Positions 1 through 8,216 of a DNA stretch of 64,000 nt are shown here, piece by piece; within the stretch, counting starts at the first letter, position 1; each line of letters starts with the position of its first letter. The stretch covers positions 124,001 to 188,000 of the forward strand of contig NZ_QMKH01000003.1 of the NCBI RefSeq assembly GCF_003290125.1, given 5' to 3'. A program made the translations under genes and the position numbers. Source of the DNA: Microvirga flavescens (GTDB lineage Bacteria > Pseudomonadota > Alphaproteobacteria > Rhizobiales > Beijerinckiaceae). A model generated the notes under the pieces. It searched no databases, was not told the origin of the DNA, and saw only the letters and a program-made list of their open reading frames with translations.

Positions 1-26
1 CTGCTCCCAAAAGTTAGCCAGGACAC

Positions 27-719
27 ATGGTCCCATTTCTTCCCCCGATAGCCGTCTTCGATCTCGATGGAACGCTGGCCGACACGGCGGGTGACCTGAT
101 CGCGACCCTGAACGTGGTCCTCGCCCGGGAAGGACTGGCCCCGCTCCCCCTCGAGAAAGCGCGGGACATGATCGGAGCCGGCGCGCGCGCCCTCATCGAG
201 CGCGGTTTCGCCGCAGCCGGACGGGAGGTCCCTCCTGAGCGGCTGGAAGAACTGTTCAGCCTCTTCATGGTGCATTACGGCGAGAACATCCGCGTCCGGA
301 CAGAGTTGTTTCCGGGAGTCAAGCGGGCGCTTCTCGATCTCGAGAAAGCCGGCTTCGTGCTCGCGATCTGCACGAACAAGGTGGAGGAGCACTCGGTCAA
401 GCTCGTCGAGGCGCTCGGCGTCAGCCGCCGCTTCGCCGCCAATTGCGGGCGCGACACCTTCCCCTTCTTCAAGCCCGACCCGCGCCATCTGCTCATGACC
501 ATCGAGCGCGCCGGGGGCGATCCGCGCCAGGCGGTGATGATCGGCGATTCAAAAACGGATATCGAAACCGCCAAGGCCGCGAACATCCCCTCCATCGCCG
601 TTCCCTTCGGATACACGGATGTTCCGGTCGAGAAACTCGGGCCGGATATCGTGATCGACCATTTCGACGATCTGTTCTGCGCGACCATGTCGCTGCTGAA
701 GAAGCGGGCCGCGGCCTGA
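27..719 (+). CDS. gph: Phosphoglycolate phosphatase (HAD superfamily)
   Basis: Hydrolyses 2-phosphoglycolate to glycolate in the cytosol, a clean-up step for DNA-repair and photorespiratory by-products. The protein (230 aa, normal for Gph) has HAD motif I FDLDGTLADT with the nucleophile Asp12 and acid Asp14, motif II near ICTNK (about residue 114), and motif III/IV as MIGDSKTDIETA near residue 172. A Gph-type alpha-helical cap lies between motifs I and II. The ATG at 27 is preceded by an AGGA element. It sits alone on the plus strand and the next feature is a tRNA on the other strand. Closely related HAD phosphatases can differ in substrate, so the reaction is inferred from family resemblance. 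Confidence 0.88.
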   Translation: MVPFLPPIAVFDLDGTLADTAGDLIATLNVVLAREGLAPLPLEKARDMIGAGARALIERGFAAAGREVPPERLEELFSLFMVHYGENIRVRTELFPGVKRALLDLEKAGFVLAICTNKVEEHSVKLVEALGVSRRFAANCGRDTFPFFKPDPRHLLMTIERAGGDPRQAVMIGDSKTDIETAKAANIPSIAVPFGYTDVPVEKLGPDIVIDHFDDLFCATMSLLKKRAAA

Positions 720-809
720 TTCGCAGGCCGATGCGAGCCGAAGGCGCGCGCGAAGCTGCGCATGCCGCGCGGCACACGCAATCGTGAAGTCTTCAAAACC
801 GGAAGGAAA

Positions 810-884
810 TGGTGGGCGCGACAGGGATTGAACCTGTGACCCTTCGCGTGTGAAGCGAATGCTCTCCCGCTGAGCTACGCGCCC
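810..884 (-). tRNA. tRNA-Val (anticodon CAC), CCA encoded
   Basis: Read on the minus strand, the segment folds as a complete cloverleaf. The acceptor arm is GGGCGCG pairing with CGCGCCC, the D arm contains GCTCAGCGGGAGAGC, and the anticodon arm TTCGC-TTCACAC-GCGAA puts CAC at positions 34-36. The T arm has the usual GGTTCAATCCC, the discriminator is A, and CCA is encoded (810-812). CAC reads the GUG valine codon. Confidence 0.96.
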
Positions 885-1140
885 GGTGAGCGCCTTCTAC
901 GGGCACAAAACCCCATACGTCAAGCCGATCCTTGCCGCCGGGAGCAAGAATGACCGCTCAAGCTGCCACGGCGGTTGCGGCGGCTGGGGCCTAAGACCTG
1001 ATTAACGACGCGTCAAAGTCATAGCAGCCATGCCCTAGGAAGCCGTTCAAAACCTCTGTTATGACACGGATCTGAAACGGGGCTGTCGCGTTTAGAAAAA
1101 ACCGGACGCGATCAATCTTTGAAACATTTTCGAGGCTAAC

Positions 1141-1725
1141 ATGGGACGCACTCGCGCTGCCCTCTACGGGCTTGCTTGCGCCGTCGTCGCCCTTGCGACA
1201 CCGGCTGCGGCTTTCACCGAAATCGATCCGCTGACGCGCCAGCCGCTCTATAGCGGAGAAGAGTCTTTCCAGGCGCAGGCAGCACCCATTCCGCGCGAGA
1301 TCGTCGCTTACGACGGCCGCTATGCTCCCGGCACGATTGTCGTCTCCACCTCCGACCGCCGCCTCTACTACGTGCTCGGCAACGGTCAGGCCGTTCGCTA
1401 CGGCGTCGGTGTCGGCCGCCCCGGCTTTACCTGGGGCGGCGCGCACAGCGTCACCATGAAGCGTGAGTGGCCGGATTGGCGTCCGCCGGCGCAGATGCTC
1501 AAGCGCCGTCCCGATCTGCCGCGCTACATGACCGGCGGCCCGGAAAACCCGCTCGGCGCGCGCGCCCTCTATATCGGCAGCACGATCTATCGCATTCACG
1601 GCTCGAACGAACCGGACACCATCGGCCAAGCCGTGTCGTCAGGCTGCATCCGTATGACGAACGATGATGTGATCGACCTCTACAACCGCGCGAAAGTCGG
1701 CGCCCGGGTTGTCGTGCAGCGCTGA
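1141..1725 (+). CDS. L,D-transpeptidase (YkuD domain), secreted
   Basis: Predicted periplasmic L,D-transpeptidase that makes 3-3 peptidoglycan cross-links or attaches proteins to the peptide stem. A Sec signal peptide occupies about residues 1-24 and ends at PAAA. The YkuD domain follows (about 62-194) and ends in the catalytic signature: His153 in HGSNEP and Cys169 in SSGCIRM. At 194 aa it is a minimal member with no added LysM or binding domain. The start at 1141 has GAGG six bases upstream. A strong intrinsic terminator follows directly, so the gene is probably monocistronic. Which cross-link it makes cannot be read from the sequence. Confidence 0.9.
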   Translation: MGRTRAALYGLACAVVALATPAAAFTEIDPLTRQPLYSGEESFQAQAAPIPREIVAYDGRYAPGTIVVSTSDRRLYYVLGNGQAVRYGVGVGRPGFTWGGAHSVTMKREWPDWRPPAQMLKRRPDLPRYMTGGPENPLGARALYIGSTIYRIHGSNEPDTIGQAVSSGCIRMTNDDVIDLYNRAKVGARVVVQR

Positions 1726-1760
1726 ACGCTCCGAAGAATTTCCCTCCGAAGACCCTCCAA

Positions 1761-1788
1761 GGCCGGCAACCCTGCCGGCCCTTTTTTT
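1761..1788 (+). terminator. Intrinsic terminator of the L,D-transpeptidase gene
   Basis: GGCCGGCA (1761-1768), loop ACCC, TGCCGGCC (1773-1780), then C and seven T. An eight-base perfect stem with a U-run. The U-run overlaps the stop codon of the convergent DUF971 gene. Confidence 0.93.
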
Positions 1789-2158
1789 ACCGCCGCACGG
1801 GATCGCGAGAGAGTCCCTTGGCGGCGAGTTCGGCGAGGTAGGCGTCCCATTTCGCGCCCTTGTCCCGGCCAAGCTCGTGGAGATAGCCCCAGCCATAAAT
1901 GCCCGTATCGTGCATGTCGTCGAAGGTGAGCTTCACGGCGTAATTGCCGATGGGGTCGATCTTCATGATCTCGACATCGCGTTTGCCCGGAACGGTCTTC
2001 CGCTCGGCGGGGCTGTGCCCCTGAACCTCGGCGGATGGCGAGGCGATGCGCAAATATTCCGCAGACAGGTCGAAAGCCTCGCCGTTGTCGAAAGCGATGT
2101 GCAGGCTGCGCTTGTCCTTGCTGAGGCGGAGTTCCGTCGGCCAACGCTCGGATGTCAT
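1787..2158 (-). CDS. DUF971 family protein (gamma-butyrobetaine hydroxylase-like N-terminal domain)
   Basis: A small single-domain protein of 123 aa. Its core (LRLSKDKRSLHIAF, then AEYLRI, then GYAVKL-type strands and a GIYGWGYLHELG motif) matches the DUF971 fold, which also forms the N-terminal zinc domain of gamma-butyrobetaine hydroxylases and occurs in some Fe-S carrier proteins. No catalytic oxygenase domain is present. The ATG at 2158 is chosen over an in-frame upstream start because AGGAAG lies just before it. The gene is divergent from moaA with about 58 bp between starts, which may reflect a role in Fe-S or Mo-cofactor metabolism, but that is inference only. Confidence 0.85.
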   Translation of the reverse strand: MTSERWPTELRLSKDKRSLHIAFDNGEAFDLSAEYLRIASPSAEVQGHSPAERKTVPGKRDVEIMKIDPIGNYAVKLTFDDMHDTGIYGWGYLHELGRDKGAKWDAYLAELAAKGLSRDPVRR

Positions 2159-2216
2159 GATTCTTCCTGTCTTTTCCGTTCTTGATCTTCCGGCAGTCCT
2201 GGCCGACATCTAGGGT

Positions 2217-3296
2217 ATGAGCAAGCCCGCGGCTGGGCAAACGGGAGTGATGTTGTCTGCGCTGTGGGAACCATCCGCTGAAACAATGGCGATCGGGAGC
2301 CGCCCTCCCCTGATCGATCCGTTCGGCCGTGCCATCTCCTATCTACGGGTTTCCGTGACAGACCGCTGCGATTTTCGCTGCGTCTATTGCATGTCTGAGG
2401 ACATGGCGTTTCTCCCCAAGCGCGACCTTCTCACCCTCGAGGAACTGGACCGCCTTTGCACCGTGTTCGTCGAGCGGGGTGTACGCAAATTGCGTATTAC
2501 GGGTGGCGAACCTTTGGTGCGGCGGAACATCATGAGCCTGTTTCAGGCGCTGTCCCGCCACCTCGCTTCCGGAGCACTCGACGAACTGACGTTGACCACA
2601 AACGGCTCTCAGCTTGCCCGCTACGCTTCGGAGCTGGCGCAGTGTGGCGTGAAGCGGGTGAACGTTTCGCTCGACACGCTCGACCCCGCCAAATTTCGAC
2701 AGATCACCCGCTGGGGCGATCTGGCGAGGGTGATGGAAGGGCTCGACGCCGCGCAAGGAGCAGGGCTCAAGATCAAGATCAACGCGGTCGCGCTCAAAGG
2801 CACGAACGAGGACGAGATCGAAGCCCTGATGGAATGGGCGCACGGGCGCGGCATGGATCTCACCCTGATCGAGGTGATGCCCCTCGGAGAAGTCGAGACG
2901 CAGCGTGTCGACCAGTTTCTGCCGCTCTCACAGGTCCGCGCCCGCCTCATGGACCGCTACACGCTGGACGACCTCGCAGAGCGGAGCGGCGGCCCGGCGC
3001 GTTATGTGCGTGTGCGCGAGACGGGCGGCATCCTGGGTTTCATTACACCTCTGAGCCACAATTTTTGCGAGAGCTGCAACCGCGTGCGGCTCACCTGCAC
3101 GGGCCAGCTCTTCATGTGCCTTGGCCAGGAGGACGTGGCCGATTTGAGGACGCCTCTGCGCGAGGGAACGCACGCGCTGCTCGATCAGGCCATCGACGAC
3201 GCCATCGCCCGCAAGCCGAAGGGCCATGACTTCATCATCGACCGCCGCCACAACCGCCCCGCCGTTGCGCGGCATATGAGCATGACCGGCGGCTGA
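2217..3296 (+). CDS. moaA: GTP 3',8-cyclase MoaA (molybdenum cofactor step 1)
   Basis: Radical-SAM enzyme that converts GTP to 3',8-cyclo-GTP, the first step of molybdopterin synthesis. The SAM-binding 4Fe-4S cluster motif is Cys51-x3-Cys55-x2-Cys58 (CDFRCVYC), followed by the glycine-rich RITGGEPL. The C-terminal second cluster is ligated within [12 protein letters not shown] and a later Cys. The protein ends in the conserved Gly-Gly. At 359 aa it is slightly long: the first 25 or so residues precede the conserved start, and an in-frame ATG at 2286 is an alternative start. Mo cofactor is needed by the xanthine dehydrogenase encoded at 15.5-19.4 kb, but the other moa genes are not in this window. 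Confidence 0.95.
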   Translation: MSKPAAGQTGVMLSALWEPSAETMAIGSRPPLIDPFGRAISYLRVSVTDRCDFRCVYCMSEDMAFLPKRDLLTLEELDRLCTVFVERGVRKLRITGGEPLVRRNIMSLFQALSRHLASGALDELTLTTNGSQLARYASELAQCGVKRVNVSLDTLDPAKFRQITRWGDLARVMEGLDAAQGAGLKIKINAVALKGTNEDEIEALMEWAHGRGMDLTLIEVMPLGEVETQRVDQFLPLSQVRARLMDRYTLDDLAERSGGPARYVRVRETGGILGFITPLSHNFCESCNRVRLTCTGQLFMCLGQEDVADLRTPLREGTHALLDQAIDDAIARKPKGHDFIIDRRHNRPAVARHMSMTGG

Positions 3297-3400
3297 CACT
3301 TTCCAAGAGACGACGCGTCAAGTAATGAATCTTGGCAGCGGCAAGTCTAACCTTCAATCAGGCCAATCATGGCGCCGCTCAACCGGTGGGCGTGGCAGTT

Positions 3401-4186
3401 GTGAGTGCGTCGGTAACTGTGAAAATCTTGCGACAAGCCTTGAGCCTTCTGGTCTGGCTCGGCCTGACCGCGTCCCTTGCCGCCCAGGAAAAAGCACCGG
3501 TCCGCATCGCCATCGAAGGGGCATACCCGCCCTTCAATTACCTTGAGAATAACGAGCTGCAAGGCTTCGAGGTCGATCTGGCAAAAGCCCTGTGCGACGC
3601 GATGGAAACCAAATGCACGCTCGTGACCCACGAGTGGGAGGGCATATTCCGGGCCCTCCTCAACCGCGACTATGATGCGATCATGTCCTCGGTGGAGATT
3701 ACGGAACGGCGGCAAAAGCGCCTCGCGTTCTCGGAACCCTACTACAAGGTCCCCATGTCGTTCATCGGCGAGAAGCCGCTCGATGTGAAGAGCGTCACGC
3801 CGGAAGCTCTGGCGGGAAAATCCATCGGCGTGACCGACCGGAGCGAAGCGGCCGTATATCTCGCGCAGCACTACAAGAATTCCAACATCAAGCTCTACGC
3901 CAAGCTTGAGGAAGCCAATCTCGACGTGTTGACCGACAGGCTCGATCTGGTTTTCGGCGACAAGCCCACGCTGGCGAAGTTTCTGGAGAGCCGCGAGGGC
4001 GCGTGCTGCCGTTTCATCGCCGACGTGCCGCGCGATCCTCCCTATCCTTATGACACCTATGCCATCGCCTTACGCAAGGAAGACACGCAGCTCAAAGCCG
4101 CGTTCGACAACGCGATCCATCGCGTGATCGCGGACGGGACCTATGATCGCATTCGCGAGAAATACTTTTCGTTTGATATCAAGTAG
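3401..4186 (+). CDS. Orphan polar-amino-acid ABC transporter substrate-binding protein
   Basis: Periplasmic type II binding protein of the HisJ/ArgT (lysine-arginine-ornithine) family. A Sec signal peptide (core LLVWLGLTASLAA) is followed by the ligand-binding start VRIAIEGAYPPFNYL, the GFEVDLAKALC strand-helix, and the hinge region typical of SBP_bac_3. No permease or ATPase gene is adjacent, so it must work with a transporter encoded elsewhere, or as a sensor partner. The start is uncertain: no ATG is available in frame, and GTG at 3401 (GGTGGG ten bases upstream) and GTG at 3419 both give a sensible signal peptide. The ligand cannot be assigned from the sequence. Confidence 0.85.
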   Translation: MSASVTVKILRQALSLLVWLGLTASLAAQEKAPVRIAIEGAYPPFNYLENNELQGFEVDLAKALCDAMETKCTLVTHEWEGIFRALLNRDYDAIMSSVEITERRQKRLAFSEPYYKVPMSFIGEKPLDVKSVTPEALAGKSIGVTDRSEAAVYLAQHYKNSNIKLYAKLEEANLDVLTDRLDLVFGDKPTLAKFLESREGACCRFIADVPRDPPYPYDTYAIALRKEDTQLKAAFDNAIHRVIADGTYDRIREKYFSFDIK

Positions 4187-4261
4187 CGCGCCGCGCCGGG
4201 GCGTTTGACCCTTAAGCGTCGCCTCCATAAAACAGCTTTCGAAACAATTCGGAGATGAGCG

Positions 4262-5128
4262 ATGGCGAAGGTAGCTTTCCTGGGTCTGGGCGTCATGGGC
4301 TACCCGATGGCCAGGCATCTCGCCGGCAAGGGCCATGAGCTGACCGTCTACAACCGCACCTTCGCGAAGGCGGAGAAGTGGGTTTCCGAAAACGGCGGCA
4401 AGGCTGCGAGAACGCCGAAGGAAGCTGCCGAGGGGCAGGATTTCGTGTTCGCCTGCGTCGGCAACGATGACGACCTGCGCGAAGTCACCATCGGCCCGAA
4501 CGGCGCTTTTCACGGCCTTCGCGCGGGCACGATCTTCATCGACAACACCACGGCCTCCGCAGGCGTCGCCAAGGAGCTTCATGAGGCCGCGAAAGCCAAG
4601 GGCGCGTTCTTCATCGACGCTCCCGTTTCCGGCGGTCAGGCAGGCGCGGAAAACGGTGTGCTGACGGTGATGTGCGGCGGCGATGCAGAGCCTTACGCCA
4701 AGGCGGAGCCCGTCATCATGAGCTTCGCGCGAGCCTGCCGCCTCATGGGGCCGTCGGGCTCCGGGCAGCTCACGAAGATGATCAACCAGATCTGCATCGC
4801 CGGCCTCGTTCAGGGCCTCGCGGAAGGCATCCATTTCGGCAAGAAGGCCGGGCTCGACATCGAGGCGGTCATCGACGTGATCTCGAAGGGCGCCGCCGGT
4901 TCGTGGCAGATGGAGAACCGCGGCAAGACCATGAACCAGAGCAAGTTCGACTTCGGCTTCGCCGTCGATTGGATGCGCAAGGATCTGGCGATCTGCCTCG
5001 AGGAGGCCCGCAAGAACGGAGCGAGCCTTCCCGTGACGGCGATTGTCGACCAGTTCTATGCCGAAGTGCAGGGCATGGGCGGACGCCGGTGGGACACGTC
5101 GAGCCTCATCGCCCGTCTCGACCGGTAA
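4262..5128 (+). CDS. NAD(P)-dependent beta-hydroxyacid dehydrogenase (3-hydroxyisobutyrate dehydrogenase family)
   Basis: Oxidoreductase of the HIBADH / 6-phosphogluconate-dehydrogenase-like family. The N-terminal Rossmann motif is FLGLGVMGYPMA. The substrate-binding signature FIDAPVSGGQAGAENG lies near residue 120, and the catalytic lysine is in SGQLTKMINQ near residue 171. Family members act on 3-hydroxyisobutyrate, tartronate semialdehyde, or glyoxylate/succinic semialdehyde, and sequence alone does not separate these. The ATG at 4262 is preceded by GGAG. It is monocistronic and ends 4 bp from a convergent small membrane gene. Confidence 0.9.
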   Translation: MAKVAFLGLGVMGYPMARHLAGKGHELTVYNRTFAKAEKWVSENGGKAARTPKEAAEGQDFVFACVGNDDDLREVTIGPNGAFHGLRAGTIFIDNTTASAGVAKELHEAAKAKGAFFIDAPVSGGQAGAENGVLTVMCGGDAEPYAKAEPVIMSFARACRLMGPSGSGQLTKMINQICIAGLVQGLAEGIHFGKKAGLDIEAVIDVISKGAAGSWQMENRGKTMNQSKFDFGFAVDWMRKDLAICLEEARKNGASLPVTAIVDQFYAEVQGMGGRRWDTSSLIARLDR

Positions 5129-5132
5129 CCCA

Positions 5133-5339
5133 TCATCGACGGGTCACCGTCAGGTAGAGAATGAAGCCGCCGATGACGATGGCGGCGGCGAACAGCGCGA
5201 TGTCGCGCGCCTGCCCGGTGAGCGCGACATCGCGATACATCTGCGACAGACGCTCTGCCTGCTGCGGATCGGACGACATGTAGAGGCCGATCACGACAAG
5301 CAACGTCGCGAGACCGATGATGACGTAGTTCATGCGCAT
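5133..5339 (-). CDS. Small two-TM membrane protein, unknown function
   Basis: A 68-aa protein starting MRMNYVIIGLATLL. One hydrophobic segment lies at about residues 4-21 and a second at about 46-63 (IALFAAAIVIGGFILYL), joined by a polar loop rich in Gln and Arg. The start at 5339 is chosen over an upstream in-frame one because AAGGGCGG precedes it. I do not recognise a family. Its position between a dehydrogenase and a secreted nuclease gives no functional hint. Confidence 0.68.
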   Translation of the reverse strand: MRMNYVIIGLATLLVVIGLYMSSDPQQAERLSQMYRDVALTGQARDIALFAAAIVIGGFILYLTVTRR

Positions 5340-5448
5340 GGTGCCGCCCTTCGACGAATAAACCGTGGATGCGACGAGACCTTGCACGCATCCGCCGCAA
5401 CTGAAGATAGAGATACTCGCGCTTCAGCGGAAGCCGTACCTTGACGCT

Positions 5449-5967
5449 CTATCGTCCGTTCTGCTGCCGCCAGTCCTGAGGGCGCTCGAATTCGCCTGCC
5501 CAGAGGCCGACGCCACTCAGGCGCGCCCGCGCCTCCTGAAAGCGATAATCCCCATAAGACAACGCCTGTCCGTCGCCGACGAGGCGGGCAGCAATGTCTT
5601 CTCCCTCAACCGTGCAGGAAGCCAGCACGCGCTGATAGCGGTCGCGACCGGCGGCACTGCATTCGACGATGCGATCCGCGACCATGTCCGCAAGAGCCTG
5701 CCGCGCCGCCTCGCCGCAGCGATAGGCGCGGCCCTGTCTGCGGCAGGACTGGTGCAGCTCCGGCGCGTCGATGCCTTTGAGGCGGATGGTCTTGCCCTCG
5801 ATGCGCAGCGTATCGCCATCGACCGCGAAGGCACGCCCCGCGATCTCGCGCTCGCTCGGCTCGAACAGGGCACCGGCAAGGGCGGCGAGCCCTATCGCGA
5901 TCAGCGCGGCCAGAAACCCGCGAAGATTGCCGCCCCGCGGCTGCGACCGATGGGCGAAGCGCCTCAT
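5449..5967 (-). CDS. Thermonuclease family protein (SNase-like), membrane-anchored or secreted
   Basis: Staphylococcal-nuclease-like (OB-fold) domain behind an N-terminal hydrophobic segment (FLAALIAIGLAALAGALF), which is an anchor or signal peptide. The catalytic-site pattern is visible: VDGDTLRIEGKTIRLKGIDA provides the calcium-binding Asp residues and first Arg, the ligand region continues with PE, and GRDRYQRVLASC supplies the second active-site Arg. The length (172 aa) is usual for short bacterial thermonucleases. It would cut nucleic acids in the periplasm or outside the cell. A 5-33 residue uncertainty at the N-terminus is possible. Confidence 0.87.
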   Translation of the reverse strand: MRRFAHRSQPRGGNLRGFLAALIAIGLAALAGALFEPSEREIAGRAFAVDGDTLRIEGKTIRLKGIDAPELHQSCRRQGRAYRCGEAARQALADMVADRIVECSAAGRDRYQRVLASCTVEGEDIAARLVGDGQALSYGDYRFQEARARLSGVGLWAGEFERPQDWRQQNGR

Positions 5968-5984
5968 GACGAATGGCTTCTTGA

Positions 5985-7010
5985 TTACGAGAGGCTCGTA
6001 GACACGCCCGCCTGATCGAAGGTCGCCATGTCCCGATGCGTCGCGGCGGCGGCCTTCACGAGACCGGCGGCGAGCGCCGCGCCGCTGCCTTCGCCAAGAC
6101 GCATGCCGAGGGCGAGCAGCGGGATCTTCCCAAGCCGCTCCAGAACATCCCTGTGCGCCCCTTCGGCTGAGAGATGGCCGGCAACGCAGTGATCGAGGGT
6201 CGAGGGGTGAATGGCGTTGAGAACAGCCGCCGCCGCCGTCGTGACATAGCCATCGAGAATGACAGGGATGCGCTGCTGGCGCGCGGCAAGGATCGCGCCC
6301 GCGATGGCGGCGATTTCGCGTCCGCCAAGGCGGCGCAGGATTTCGAGCGGGTCCTTGAGGTGCGCGGCGTGATGTTCGAGCGCCGCCTCCACGGCGGCGA
6401 CCTTGCGCTTCAGGCCCTCTTCATCGACACCCGTGCCTCGCCCGACCCAATGCTCCGCCGCACCGCCATAGAGAGCAGCATAGATCGCGGCGGCGGAAGT
6501 CGTGTTGCCGATGCCCATTTCGCCGACGGCGAGAAGATCGGTGCCGCCGGCAATCGCCTCCATGCCGAAGGCCATCGTCGCCACGCAGGTCTTTTCGTCC
6601 ATCGCCGCGCCGGTGGTGAAATCCTGCGTCGGCATGTCGAGGGCGAGGTCGAAAACCTTGAAACCGAGGCCGTAGGCCCCGCAGATCTGGTTGATCGCTG
6701 CACCGCCCGCGGCGAAGTTCTCCAGCATCTGCCGGTTGACTTCGGAGGGATAAGCCGACACTCCCCGGGCCACGACCCCGTGGCTGCCAGCGAAGACGCA
6801 AACCAGCGGACGGTCGACGGATGGCAGGGGCTTGGCCTGCCAGGCGGCGAGCCATTCCGCGATCCACTCGAGGCGGCCGAGGCTTCCGGCGGGCTTGGTC
6901 AATTGGCGGTCCCGCAGGCGGACGGCTTCGATGGCCGCCTCGTCCGGGCCGGGCATGGAAACGATCAGACGGCGAATGTCGTCGAAAGGCGAGGAAGCGG
7001 CATCGGTCAT
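5985..7010 (-). CDS. cobT: Nicotinate-nucleotide--dimethylbenzimidazole phosphoribosyltransferase
   Basis: CobT activates 5,6-dimethylbenzimidazole to alpha-ribazole phosphate for the lower ligand of cobalamin. Hallmarks are LTKPAGSLGRLEWIAEW near the N-terminus, FAGSHGVVARGVSAYP, the EMGIGNTTSAAA loop, and the GAILAARQQRIPVILDG strand. The general-base Glu lies in the C-terminal GMRLGEGSGAALA segment. ATG at 7010 is preferred over GTG at 7025. The gene is divergent from cobS across about 135 bp that contain a 49-bp repeat, and the pair together carry out nucleotide-loop assembly. No cobalamin riboswitch was recognised in the gap. Confidence 0.95.
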   Translation of the reverse strand: MTDAASSPFDDIRRLIVSMPGPDEAAIEAVRLRDRQLTKPAGSLGRLEWIAEWLAAWQAKPLPSVDRPLVCVFAGSHGVVARGVSAYPSEVNRQMLENFAAGGAAINQICGAYGLGFKVFDLALDMPTQDFTTGAAMDEKTCVATMAFGMEAIAGGTDLLAVGEMGIGNTTSAAAIYAALYGGAAEHWVGRGTGVDEEGLKRKVAAVEAALEHHAAHLKDPLEILRRLGGREIAAIAGAILAARQQRIPVILDGYVTTAAAAVLNAIHPSTLDHCVAGHLSAEGAHRDVLERLGKIPLLALGMRLGEGSGAALAAGLVKAAAATHRDMATFDQAGVSTSLS

Positions 7011-7026
7011 GATAAGGTCCGGCACT

Positions 7027-7075
7027 GAGCATGATCAGAACAAGTGGAAACCGGTTGTTCACCCGGATCATGCGG
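7027..7075. repeat. 49-bp nested-palindrome intergenic repeat, copy A
   Basis: The 49-bp unit begins GAGCATGATC and ends GATCATGCGG. A second copy at 38508-38556, in the opposite orientation, matches at 47 of 49 positions. The ends carry 8-bp inverted repeats (GCATGATC / GATCATGC) with an inner pair GAACAA / TTGTTC, so the unit can form a cruciform or RNA hairpin. It lies in the cobT-cobS divergent intergenic region. Confidence 0.85.
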
Positions 7076-7145
7076 AAAATAAGAGAATCTCGTTTCCGAA
7101 GGAATGTTACGCGACCTATAACGGCGGTTCGGCACGGGGTGAAGC

Positions 7146-7982
7146 ATGTTGAGCGATGATCAGGCGAAGGCGAGCGTTTCCTTAAACGCATGGCAGTCTG
7201 TTCTGTGCGACCTCGCGGCGTGCCTGCGCTTCTATTCACGCCTTCCAGTACCGAGGCTGCCCTGGGAAACCGATCCCCATGCCGCGCCCGACATCAATGG
7301 CATGGCGCGAGTGGTTCCCCTCGGCGGCGCGATCATCGGCTTTCTGCCCGCGCTGATTCTCGCAGGCGCCCTCCTCCTCGATCTGGAGCCCTGGGTTTCC
7401 GCCGCGTTGTCCGTCGCCACGATGACGCTCATCACCGGCGCGTTCCATGAAGACGGCCTTGCCGACATGGCCGACAGCTTCGGCGGCGCGACGCTGTCGC
7501 GGCGGCTCGAAATCATGAAGGACAGCCGCCTCGGCTCGTTCGGCGCTTCGGCGCTCACGCTCGGCTTTCTTCTGCGCGTCGGCATTCTGGCGACCCTCGC
7601 CACGCGGCTCGACCCTGTTCCCGCCGCGCTGGTCGTGATTGCGAGCGCGGCCCTGTCACGCACCGCCGGGCTCACGCCACTCGTCTTCCTGGCCCCCGCC
7701 CGCCACGACGGCGCGTCTCATGCGGTCGGGCAGCCCTCGCGGGACGCATACTGGCTCGCCGCGATCCTCGCCGCTTTCATAGCGATCGCCCTCGGGTGGT
7801 GCGTCGACCTCCCCCGCCCCGGCATCGGCCTGATGCTTATCAGCCCGGCGCTGACCGGCCTTGCCATGACGCGAATTTCAGCGCGGCACCTCAACGGGCA
7901 GACGGGCGACGTCGCCGGAGCAACCCAGCAGGTGGCGGAAATCGCCGCGATGCTCGGGCTCTTGATCGCCACTCATCCATGA
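7146..7982 (+). CDS. cobS: Adenosylcobinamide-GDP ribazoletransferase (cobalamin synthase)
   Basis: Integral membrane enzyme that joins adenosylcobinamide-GDP and alpha-ribazole (phosphate), the last stage of cobalamin nucleotide-loop assembly. The signature FHEDGLADMADSFGG (about residues 99-113) holds the metal-binding acidic residues, and several hydrophobic helices follow (LVVIASAALSRTAGL, YWLAAILAAFIAIALGW). At 278 aa it is slightly longer than the usual 250 or so, with the excess at the N-terminus. It is divergent from cobT and 14 bp upstream of the DUF1289 gene, with which it is probably co-transcribed. Confidence 0.93.
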   Translation: MLSDDQAKASVSLNAWQSVLCDLAACLRFYSRLPVPRLPWETDPHAAPDINGMARVVPLGGAIIGFLPALILAGALLLDLEPWVSAALSVATMTLITGAFHEDGLADMADSFGGATLSRRLEIMKDSRLGSFGASALTLGFLLRVGILATLATRLDPVPAALVVIASAALSRTAGLTPLVFLAPARHDGASHAVGQPSRDAYWLAAILAAFIAIALGWCVDLPRPGIGLMLISPALTGLAMTRISARHLNGQTGDVAGATQQVAEIAAMLGLLIATHP

Positions 7983-7996
7983 CGACATGAAGAGCC

Positions 7997-8194
7997 ATGA
8001 CCCGCGCTTCCAGCCCCTGCATCCGCGTCTGCATCGTCGATCCCGAAACGGGATTATGCGAAGGCTGCGGCCGCACGCGTGAGGAAATCGGGAACTGGTA
8101 TCACATGAGCGAGGAGGAACGCCTCGCAATCATGGCGATCCTGCCCGAGCGGATGCGCGAGGCTTTCATGAAAGCGGGCGACAAGTCCGGCTAA
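7997..8194 (+). CDS. DUF1289 domain protein (small Cys-rich)
   Basis: A 65-aa protein with the DUF1289 pattern: SPCIRVCIVDPETGLCEGCG gives the conserved CxxxC, then CxxC, followed by TREEIGNWYHMSEEER. The four cysteines suggest a metal or Fe-S site, which is inferred and not shown. It follows cobS by 14 bp in the same direction, a common arrangement of this family in alphaproteobacteria. Its biochemical role is unknown. Confidence 0.9.
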   Translation: MTRASSPCIRVCIVDPETGLCEGCGRTREEIGNWYHMSEEERLAIMAILPERMREAFMKAGDKSG

Positions 8195-8216
8195 TGCTCA
8201 CGCGTAAGGGCCGCGC

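Noticed and set aside
7026-7145. Cobalamin riboswitch between cobT and cobS
   Set aside because: No conserved B12-box sequence was visible; the gap is largely the 49-bp repeat.
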